From a virus, in the IMG/VR virus record IMGVR_UViG_3300010400_000021, positions 1-30,220 of that record: a DNA stretch of 30,220 nt; one strand, written 5' to 3'. The notes under the pieces were generated by a model. That model was not told where the DNA came from, searched no databases, and saw nothing but the letters and a program-made list of their open reading frames with translations. Position numbers and translations under genes: made by a program. The stretch's first letter is position 1. Each line of letters opens with the position of its first letter. Shown piece by piece: positions 1-5,509 of the stretch.

Positions 1-234
1 AAAGCTATTCTTGTTCCCAGCAGATTAATGCCAAATACTTTGCTTGCAAAAGAGCTTAATACCTCTCTTAAACAATTCAATGAGCTCATTTCTCCCCCAA
101 TCACAATGCGCATTGCTATGGCTGAAGCTCCTATAGCAGGATTACCAATTCATCTTTACTCTCCTAAAAGTCAATCGCATATTGAATTTCAGAATTTAAT
201 GAAATTCGTACTGAAAAATTTACGGAAATCATGA
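1..234 (+). CDS. parA: ParA partition ATPase, 3' part (continues from 29663)
   Basis: This is the C-terminal 77 codons of a ParA/Soj-type ATPase that begins at 29663. Base 1 equals base 30098, and the reading frame passes through the join without a break, giving a 222-aa protein when the molecule is closed. This part carries the C-terminal helices after the nucleotide-binding core and ends in a basic tail (LKNLRKS). An internal ATG at 28 is not the true start, because the upstream codons belong to the same protein. The RHH gene follows 37 bp downstream and is probably its partner. The join and identity are certain; the role in segregation is inferred from the family. Confidence 0.9.
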   Translation, partial: KAILVPSRLMPNTLLAKELNTSLKQFNELISPPITMRIAMAEAPIAGLPIHLYSPKSQSHIEFQNLMKFVLKNLRKS

Positions 235-271
235 TATTCTGAAATACAGGATTATTATTCTAGGAGGTAAT

Positions 272-553
272 ATGAAAAAGAGAGCAACGCTTTCGGATCT
301 CAATAAACAACTAAAATCCGATAAGCAGTCAAAAGCAAAACCATCTCAAGAAATGAAAGTTAATAAAGTTGAAAGAAACATCCCTAGAGGGGAACGTTCT
401 GGTTTCTTAAAAATAACAATCACTTTACCGCCAGAAATGCTTGCTGCATTACGCAATATTGGCATCAAAAGAAAGTCTGAAGGGAAAATAGATACTGATA
501 TCTCAAGCTTAATAAGAGAAAGTCTGGCTACCTTCATTTCTCAAAATCAATAA
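272..553 (+). CDS. Ribbon-helix-helix protein, probable ParB/ParG-type partner of ParA
   Basis: This 93-aa protein has a basic, flexible N-terminal half (many Lys/Gln, residues 1-40) and a compact C-terminal half that looks like a ribbon-helix-helix fold: a beta strand with LKITITLPPEML (about 46-57), then two helices ending in SSLIRESLATFI. Small RHH proteins encoded directly after parA usually bind repeated sites upstream of parA, repress the operon and bridge DNA to ParA through a flexible N-terminus. Start ATG 272 has a clear AGGAGG site. It lies 37 bp after parA and is surely cotranscribed. RHH assignment is by pattern; partner role is by position. Confidence 0.75.
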   Translation: MKKRATLSDLNKQLKSDKQSKAKPSQEMKVNKVERNIPRGERSGFLKITITLPPEMLAALRNIGIKRKSEGKIDTDISSLIRESLATFISQNQ

Positions 554-762
554 AAGCTATCCTCTTTGTCTTTTCCATTTTATGCTATCATCTGCCATAG
601 CTAAATTGCCGTAATATAGCCGTAGTTGTTGATTACCAAGCACTGAATTAAATCACTTTAAATTATCAAAAATTGCTAGTCATAAATCCATGCTTCCCTG
701 TATCTTTTGGCAATGTTGATTGATTTAAGTTAATTGAGTATTACCGTCGGAAGTGCATCTTC

Positions 763-808
763 AGGACTGAAAATCCTTGTGTCGCTGGTTCGATTCCAGT
801 TCTGGCCA
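763..808 (+). other. 3' fragment of a tRNA-Phe(GAA) gene, candidate attP core
   Basis: These 46 bases fold as the 3' part of a tRNA: an anticodon arm with loop CTGAAAA (anticodon GAA, Phe), a five-base variable loop GTGTC, a T arm GCTGG/TTCGATT/CCAGT with a closing G-T pair, then acceptor strand TCTGGCC plus discriminator A. A matching 5' acceptor strand (GGCCAGA) and a proper D stem are absent upstream, and pairing fails at position 27:43, so this is not a working tRNA gene. Tyrosine integrases commonly recombine within tRNA genes, and the element copy restores the 3' end. The integrase gene starts 265 bp downstream. No CCA is encoded. Confidence 0.75.
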
Positions 809-853
809 TCCTTTATTTCTTTAATAATCAATGATTAAAGAATTGAAAAGGAT
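808..853. repeat. Long imperfect inverted repeat after the tRNA fragment
   Basis: The left arm 808-825 (ATCCTTTATTTCTTTAAT) pairs with 834-853, with a perfect 9-bp inner stem TTCTTTAAT/ATTAAAGAA around an 8-nt loop. It has no T-run, so it is a poor terminator. Its position at the end of the tRNA block suggests an integrase or host-factor site, or the old terminator of the tRNA gene. Confidence 0.5.
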
Positions 854-887
854 AGATGCTACAAATTCCTCTTAGAATTTGCCGTAC

Positions 888-902
888 TTTTGCCGGAGTA
901 CC
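888..902. repeat. Left arm of a 15-bp inverted repeat flanking the integrase module
   Basis: TTTTGCCGGAGTACC here is the exact reverse complement of 3029-3043. The pair encloses the integrase gene and the gene after it and lies just before the excisionase-like gene. It may be arm-type integrase sites or Xis sites; no recombinase site was identified with certainty. Confidence 0.55.
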
Positions 903-955
903 AAATTTCCTTAAATCACCCAAAACATGAGTTTCACTTTTATGAAATTCGTTTT

Positions 956-1000
956 GGAGTGTCGATTCCGTAAACGTTACGGTATTCACTTGAACACTCC
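956..1000. promoter_or_regulatory. Nested inverted repeats upstream of the integrase
   Basis: An outer pair GGAGTGT (956-962) / ACACTCC (994-1000) encloses an inner pair CCGTAA (968-973) / TTACGG (977-982). Two-fold symmetric sites nested on one axis 75 bp before an integrase start are likely protein-binding sites controlling integrase or forming the recombination complex. The function is inferred. Confidence 0.4.
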
Positions 1001-1073
1001 TTTGTAAACAAAAGCCATAGAATGGATAGCTTCATCCATAAATCTATCCATTTCGCGATTATATGGAGTTACA

Positions 1074-2129
1074 ATGGGATTTATTCGAGAAAGACCACTT
1101 AAAAATCGTGGAACACGCTATCAAGCAGAAATTCGCCTAAAAGGATATCCTTCGGTCTCTGCTACATTCGATCGTCGAACTGATGCAAAAAATTGGATTC
1201 AAAAAACCGAAGCAGACATTCGTTGTGGAAGGCATCAACTTTACTCAGAAGGCAAACGATATACTTTCAAACAGGCGGTGGAACGTTATTTCAAAGAAAA
1301 GCCGGTCTCCATTGTAAAACAAGGACATTTACTTTGGTGGCAAAGGGAGCTTGGTCACTTTTATATTCAAGATATAAGACCAGCACTCATTGCTGAGAAA
1401 AAGCAAAAACTATTATTAGAACCAAGTGCTAAAGGCATTATCCGAGGAAAAAGTACGTGTAACCGCTTTTTAGCAACCCTTAGCCATTTAATGAGTATCT
1501 GTCAAAAACAATGGGAATGGATATCTGAAAATCCAGTTAAGAAAATATCACGCGAAAAAGAACCTCGGGAAAGAACCAGATTTTTAAATGCGGAAGAACG
1601 ACACAAATTGCTTGAAGCATGTAAACAAAGTGATAACCCTTATCTCTTCACATTTACTGTTCTTCTTCTTAGTTCTGGGTGTCGATATAACGAAATTCGA
1701 TGTTTAAAGTGGACTGAAGTCGATTTATTCCTAGGAAAAATCACTATTACCAAATCCAAAAACTCAGATATACGTTCAATTCCTATAAGAGGCTTAGCCT
1801 TAGATTTAATTCGAGATCTGGCTTCTAGGAGCTCATCAATAGGATATATCTTTCCAAGTCAAAATAAAAATAAACCTCTTGAACTTCGACGAGCCTTTCG
1901 AACTGCTATTAAAAGGTCGGGTCTGAAAGATTTTCGAGGGCATGATTGTCGTCATAGCTATGCAACTTCGATGCTTGCTCAAGGATTATCCCTTGGTGAA
2001 ATTGGTCATCTCTTAGGACATAGGAGTGTTTCAATGACACGTCGCTATGCCCATCTTGTTGAATCCCGTTCCATTGATGCAATTTCCAAGATGTCTGAGC
2101 AAATATTTAAGGAGGCAAGCGATGGATAA
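1074..2129 (+). CDS. int: Phage-type tyrosine integrase
   Basis: This 351-aa integrase matches the usual length of phage integrases. Residues 1-60 form an arm-binding-like domain (RGTRYQAEIRLKGYPSVSATF, then the NWIQKTEADI helix), about 62-165 the core-binding domain, and about 170-345 the catalytic domain. The catalytic set is complete: Arg204 in SGCRYNEIR, a beta-hairpin Lys near 227-229, His290 and Arg293 in HDCRHSY, His316 in LLGHRS and nucleophile Tyr325 in TRRYAHL. It probably catalyses site-specific recombination between the tRNA-Phe fragment upstream and the chromosomal tRNA-Phe gene. The start ATG 1074 follows ATGGAG. Its end overlaps the next gene by 8 bp. Confidence 0.95.
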   Translation: MGFIRERPLKNRGTRYQAEIRLKGYPSVSATFDRRTDAKNWIQKTEADIRCGRHQLYSEGKRYTFKQAVERYFKEKPVSIVKQGHLLWWQRELGHFYIQDIRPALIAEKKQKLLLEPSAKGIIRGKSTCNRFLATLSHLMSICQKQWEWISENPVKKISREKEPRERTRFLNAEERHKLLEACKQSDNPYLFTFTVLLLSSGCRYNEIRCLKWTEVDLFLGKITITKSKNSDIRSIPIRGLALDLIRDLASRSSSIGYIFPSQNKNKPLELRRAFRTAIKRSGLKDFRGHDCRHSYATSMLAQGLSLGEIGHLLGHRSVSMTRRYAHLVESRSIDAISKMSEQIFKEASDG

Positions 2130-2931
2130 TTCCATGAGAAAGTTTGAAGACGGTCTATTTGAGATTTACATTGATAATTACATCGAACCATCAAAGGATT
2201 GGCTAAACTTACCTGATGAAGAATTGACTGTAGAAAAATTGAATCTTTTTAAGAAAAAGAGAAAATGCGCAAAAGTAGAACTATTGCAGAATCTATCAAA
2301 AAATATCGAGGGTATTGAAAATATAACCTTACATCACCAAGTAGATACCGGATTAGCACTTATAAACCTAGTTTTTGACCTAGAACAGGGACATTATATA
2401 CCAAAATATATTCAAAAAATATTGGGAATATCTGTTGAAACTAGTCCTATTTCCACTTGGGATGCCCGGCATATAAAATGGCAAGCAGCAGCACAAATTT
2501 TATGGTATTATACACCAATACATAATCTTCAGACAATTCAAGAGGAAATTATAAAATTTGATTTTTTAGAACTAAATTGCCTTACAAGCATTTTGAATAA
2601 AGGCAATAGTCGAGGAAGAGGACTTTCAGATATTATTAGACTAGTAGCCCCCTCGCTTAAGCCTGGCAGGAAATCCAAATCTCCTTCTATTACAAAAGAA
2701 GTGGGCCCAATAGTTCCAATCCCTAGGGTCTATAATAAAGAAAGTAATCAAATTAACTTCAAAGCTCTCAATATAGCGATTTGTATTATGACAAAAGTCT
2801 TATTGAAGATGAATGTACAACAAGAGGAAATCCTTGCACACCCCATCTTTGAAACCTACAAAAGATTAGGAGGAATAGTCTCTGAAATGGTTATAAATTG
2901 GTGGATTAAAGATATTTTGGATGAAAAATAA
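2122..2931 (+). CDS. Unknown protein coupled to the integrase
   Basis: The product is 269 aa and not recognised. The start ATG 2122 is chosen because an AAGGAGG site sits 5 bp upstream, inside the end of the integrase gene, and the ORF open further upstream only shadows the integrase. The N-terminal third is acidic and charged; the middle is helical and tryptophan-rich (about residues 115-145); a basic proline-rich linker (GRKSKSPS) follows; the C-terminus is hydrophobic and helical (CIMTKVLLKM ... VINWWIKDIL). No catalytic motif, signal peptide or clear membrane helix was seen. Overlap with int implies joint expression and perhaps an accessory role in recombination or exclusion; this is inference. 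Confidence 0.8.
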   Translation: MDNSMRKFEDGLFEIYIDNYIEPSKDWLNLPDEELTVEKLNLFKKKRKCAKVELLQNLSKNIEGIENITLHHQVDTGLALINLVFDLEQGHYIPKYIQKILGISVETSPISTWDARHIKWQAAAQILWYYTPIHNLQTIQEEIIKFDFLELNCLTSILNKGNSRGRGLSDIIRLVAPSLKPGRKSKSPSITKEVGPIVPIPRVYNKESNQINFKALNIAICIMTKVLLKMNVQQEEILAHPIFETYKRLGGIVSEMVINWWIKDILDEK

Positions 2932-2952
2932 AAGCTTTAAAAATAAATGGCA

Positions 2953-2986
2953 GAGTTTTGAGTTAAAAAACTCCTCCTTTTTTCTT
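2953..2986 (+). terminator. Intrinsic terminator after the integrase operon
   Basis: The stem GAGTTTT (2953-2959) / AAAACTC (2967-2973) is followed by a pyrimidine run with six T (ctccttttttctt). It lies 22 bp after the stop at 2931, as expected for the end of the int operon. Confidence 0.7.
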
Positions 2987-3028
2987 ATTTCAATCTTTTG
3001 CAATCTAGGTTTGTTTTGGTTTTAAGGA

Positions 3029-3043
3029 GGTACTCCGGCAAAA
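3029..3043. repeat. Right arm of the 15-bp inverted repeat flanking the integrase module
   Basis: GGTACTCCGGCAAAA is the exact reverse complement of 888-902. It sits 40 bp upstream of the excisionase-like gene, where an operator or Xis site would be expected. Confidence 0.55.
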
Positions 3044-3082
3044 AATACCACTAAAAATCAACCAAACCTAAGGAGTAAAAAT

Positions 3083-3283
3083 ATGCATGAATTACCACAA
3101 AGGTACCTTACAACAAGGCAAGCAGTTCAAAAATATACATTTTTGACAACCAACATGCTCAAGAATCTCTTATTTAAGGATACAGGAGGTTTCAGAAGCA
3201 AAGTTGTAACCAAGCTAGGCAGAAGAATTTTAATAGATGAAGAGGCGCTTCTTCGTTTTTTGCATGAAAGCAAAGAAATATAG
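3083..3283 (+). CDS. Small helix-turn-helix protein, excisionase/AlpA-like
   Basis: The product is 66 aa, typical for excisionases. It starts YLTTRQAVQKYTFLTTNMLK, a recognisable MerR/AlpA-type winged-helix opening (target is chosen, then helix-turn-helix), and ends with the wing and helix RRILIDEEALLRFLHES, the usual pattern where a residue contacts DNA before the last helix. Start ATG 3083 has AAGGAG 8 bp upstream. Excisionases bend attP DNA and bias the integrase towards excision; this one is encoded near int and after the 15-bp inverted repeat. The family fit is good; excision function is inferred from position. Confidence 0.75.
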   Translation: MHELPQRYLTTRQAVQKYTFLTTNMLKNLLFKDTGGFRSKVVTKLGRRILIDEEALLRFLHESKEI

Positions 3284-3490
3284 AAAAAGAAAATGGAAGA
3301 AAGAAAACCTCAATTAACCTCATTTAACATAACATGACAAAGGAAGAACTGAATTTAGCATTCACGTGCTTTATTTGCTAAAAAGTAACCGTAGCATATT
3401 GATGTTAAGACTTAAATGATGTAATCTAAATTTGAATTTATCAATAAAGGATAAGAAGGAAATATGCGTGAATAACAAAATACTTAGAAA

Positions 3491-3532
3491 AAAGAAACCC
3501 AACTGAAGGTTTTCGACGACGAGCAGTTGGGT
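3491..3532 (-). terminator. Hairpin with minus-strand T-run, possible terminator or small RNA end
   Basis: ACCCAACTG (3497-3505) pairs perfectly with CAGTTGGGT (3524-3532) around an 18-nt loop. Read on the minus strand it is followed by TTCTTTTTTC, the shape of an intrinsic terminator. No gene on the minus strand leads into it, so it may end an antisense transcript. Confidence 0.5.
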
Positions 3533-3652
3533 ATGCTTTTGTGGAATTAACCACAGGATAATTCTATTTATTCGCAAAATATCAATATGAAAAAGTTTTT
3601 TCAAGTAAAAAGCGAATGAAAATCTAAGTTTAAAATAAGAAAGTGTCTAAGG

Positions 3653-3811
3653 ATGACAAAGTTTATGAATATAAACGATTTAATCTTTAGCCGCATTACT
3701 TTTTTGATTTTGTTATTCACGCCTCTATTTCAGGAGTTTAAACCTTCTAGGAGGCGTGATGTCCCCTCAACAAGAAATTATTCAAAAATTCGAAACTTTG
3801 CTTGGCAATGA
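3653..3811 (+). CDS. Possible 52-aa leader ORF overlapping the next gene's start
   Basis: An ATG at 3653 opens a 52-aa frame with a hydrophobic stretch (ITFLILLFTPL) and a basic tail. It runs through the ribosome-binding-site hairpin of the following gene and ends inside it in another frame. The AAGG before the ATG is too close to be a good binding site. If translated, ribosomes passing through would open the hairpin. It may equally be chance. Confidence 0.2.
   Translation: MTKFMNINDLIFSRITFLILLFTPLFQEFKPSRRRDVPSTRNYSKIRNFAWQ
3718..3758 (+). promoter_or_regulatory. Hairpin covering the Shine-Dalgarno of the 3759 gene
   Basis: CACGCCTC (3718-3725) pairs perfectly with GAGGCGTG (3751-3758), and the second arm contains most of the TAGGAGG binding site and touches the ATG at 3759. 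In the mRNA this would hide the binding site and limit translation of the first gene of the replication module. Confidence 0.55.
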
Positions 3812-4001
3812 CGAATTTGTCACAAGTGGCTTACTTATTAAGATTGGCCTTTATGCCAGCCATACTTCATTAGCTAAAGCTTTAGCTGATGGTGTTCTCC
3901 CCTCCCTCAAAGTTAGTCCCAACCGGACCTTAATACCCAGATCCGCAGTTCTTGATCATATTCGGAGGAACATACGTTTCAGGGAGGTATATGCAACCTG
4001 A
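3759..4001 (+). CDS. Small excisionase-family DNA-binding protein at the head of the replication operon
   Basis: The product is 80 aa. Start ATG 3759 is preferred over the GTG at 3756 because of its spacing to TAGGAGG. The fold looks like a small winged helix: FVTSGLLIKIGLYASHTSLAKAL resembles a helix-turn-helix, then a wing and final helix (RTLIPRSAVLDHIRR) laid out like the 3083 protein (RRILIDEEALLRFLHE). The two may be distant relatives. Its stop overlaps the helicase start by 11 bp, so the genes are translationally linked. It could be a regulator of the operon or an origin-binding protein; neither is shown. Confidence 0.65.
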   Translation: MSPQQEIIQKFETLLGNDEFVTSGLLIKIGLYASHTSLAKALADGVLPSLKVSPNRTLIPRSAVLDHIRRNIRFREVYAT

Positions 4002-5451
4002 AATAAAAAAGGCTACCCTGGAGGCACCCAGGGCAGGCATAAACAATATCACAAAGACTAACAACTTTACGCTGGAGAATTTACCCAAACGTCGAGTTGT
4101 TATCAACATTTCTGAGAAAATTTTGGTTCGTTCTCCTACAGAAGAACTTATATCTAAGATAAAAAAAGCCAATACATTCTCTAATCCAAAATATAAATCC
4201 AACCAAAGTCATGGATATAGTAACTGGCAAACATCTAGGACAATAGAAACATTTAATCTTTACGAAGACGGCTCTGTCTCTGTTCCAAGAGGTTTCCTAC
4301 TAGACTTGCTAAAACTATGCAAGGAATGCAACTTACATCCCGTCATAGAAGATTTGAGATGTGTTTATCCTGTTGATTTTCCCGAATTAAAAGCCACTCT
4401 TCGTCCTTACCAAGAACACGCAGTTTCTCAGGCTATGCAATTTGATCAAGGGGCCATCCTGTCTCCAACTGGTTCTGGAAAGTCTTTAATGGGTCTTGAA
4501 ATAATCAATCGAAGAGGGCAGAGGGCACTTATCATTGTTCATCGGAGTGAGCTTGCAAAGCAATGGGCTGATGTTATTGAAGAGCGCATGGGTATTAAAG
4601 CCGGATTTATAGGGGACGGTGCATGGTTGGTAGGCGATCAGATCACCATTGCAATGGTCCAAACCCTTGCAGCCCGTGAAAATGAAACCAGAACCTTAAA
4701 AAATGCTTTTGGATTGATTTTAGTTGATGAAGGACATCATCTTCCAGCCTCAACATTCTTTGACGTTACAGGTCTTCTGGCTGCAAAATATCGATATATG
4801 TTGAGTGCAACGCCCAATCGCAGAGATGGTTTAGAGGCAATGATCTATATGGCTATAGGCCCAGCAATTGCCAATATTTCAAAACAGGAGGTTGAAAATT
4901 TGGGTTCAACTGTACCTGCAACCGTGATTACAATTCAAACTGGGTTTAATCCAGGATTAGTCAATTCATGGAGTCAATACATTGACAGTTTGACAACATG
5001 CACGAGTAGAAACTTGCAAATTATAGATCTGGCGAAAGCATCTGCTGAACCAACACTTATTTTAGTGGATCGCATTTCCCATGCTGATCAAATTTCTTCG
5101 ATGATGAATAGAAGAGGCCTCGATCATGTTCTTGCTCATGGAAAAATCGCTAAGAAGGACCGTGAACAGGTCATGGAAAAAATGAGGTTGGCAAAATTGA
5201 CCATTGGAACGACATCTATGTTAGGTGAAGGCATTGACATTAGTTCATGGAGCATATTGATCATGGCGGCCCCAATTTCCAGTGAGATAAAGCTAATGCA
5301 GGCTATTGGTAGGATTGTTCGCCCAGCTCATGGCAAGATTAAAGCGACTGTATATGACTTAAGGGATGATTGTGGCTTTGCTGGAGCAAGCTTTAAGAAG
5401 AGATTTGAAATCTACAAGAAACATAAAATTTGGGTTCAGTTTCAGAAATAA
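3991..5451 (+). CDS. SF2 DNA/RNA helicase (DEAH-like)
   Basis: A 486-aa superfamily 2 helicase. ATG 3991 has AGGGAGG 3 bp upstream and is preferred over a TTG at 3952. Motifs in order: LRPYQEHAV (Q-like), motif I SPTGSGKS with Lys164, motif II DEGHH at 246-250 (DEAH-type variant), motif III SATPNRRDG, motif V GEGIDIS and motif VI QAIGRIVRP with the arginine finger. Two RecA-like domains are complete. Relatives such as RadD and phage UvsW unwind branched DNA or assist replication restart and recombination. It lies immediately before the primase, so a replication role is likely. No nuclease domain is attached. Confidence 0.9.
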   Translation: MQPEIKKATLEAPRAGINNITKTNNFTLENLPKRRVVINISEKILVRSPTEELISKIKKANTFSNPKYKSNQSHGYSNWQTSRTIETFNLYEDGSVSVPRGFLLDLLKLCKECNLHPVIEDLRCVYPVDFPELKATLRPYQEHAVSQAMQFDQGAILSPTGSGKSLMGLEIINRRGQRALIIVHRSELAKQWADVIEERMGIKAGFIGDGAWLVGDQITIAMVQTLAARENETRTLKNAFGLILVDEGHHLPASTFFDVTGLLAAKYRYMLSATPNRRDGLEAMIYMAIGPAIANISKQEVENLGSTVPATVITIQTGFNPGLVNSWSQYIDSLTTCTSRNLQIIDLAKASAEPTLILVDRISHADQISSMMNRRGLDHVLAHGKIAKKDREQVMEKMRLAKLTIGTTSMLGEGIDISSWSILIMAAPISSEIKLMQAIGRIVRPAHGKIKATVYDLRDDCGFAGASFKKRFEIYKKHKIWVQFQK

Positions 5452-5483
5452 AAAAAAGCCGCCTGGCAAATATCCTGACGGCT
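5450..5483 (-). terminator. Hairpin with minus-strand T-run after the helicase gene
   Basis: AGCCG (5457-5461) pairs with CGGCT (5479-5483), with weaker GG/CC pairing inside. An eight-base A-run precedes it, so on the minus strand it is a hairpin followed by TTTTTTTT. On the plus strand the T-tract is poor (aataactcttt). Confidence 0.5.
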
Positions 5484-5509
5484 AATAACTCTTTATTGGT
5501 AATTGAATT

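Larger units (their letters stand above)
554..1073. other. Non-coding attachment and regulatory region before the integrase
   Basis: No convincing gene is present in these 520 bases. The stretch holds a tRNA-Phe-like fragment (763-808), a long imperfect inverted repeat directly after it (808-853), one arm of a 15-bp inverted repeat (888-902), and nested inverted repeats (956-1000). Together these look like an attP region with integrase and excisionase binding sites plus the integrase promoter. Confidence 0.6.
3284..3758. other. Intergenic leader region before the replication module
   Basis: This stretch of about 475 bases lacks a well-supported gene. It contains a strong 9-bp hairpin (3497-3532), a weak 52-codon ORF (3653-3811), and a hairpin that covers the ribosome binding site of the next gene (3718-3758). 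Open frames on the minus strand here are low-complexity and lack start signals. Confidence 0.5.

Noticed and set aside
763-808. Functional tRNA-Phe gene
   Set aside because: No 5' acceptor strand or D stem; pairing fails at the top of the anticodon stem. Only the 3' part is present.
3371-3604. 77-aa minus-strand gene
   Set aside because: Leu/Phe-rich composition from AT-rich DNA, no binding site, and it runs across a hairpin.
3952-3990. Upstream TTG start for the helicase
   Set aside because: The ATG at 3991 has a strong AGGGAGG site and overlaps the previous gene in the usual way.
4005-4033. Programmed frameshift signal (A-run followed by a stem) at the start of the helicase
   Set aside because: The upstream gene stops just before the A-run, so there is no frame to shift from; ordinary overlap explains it.
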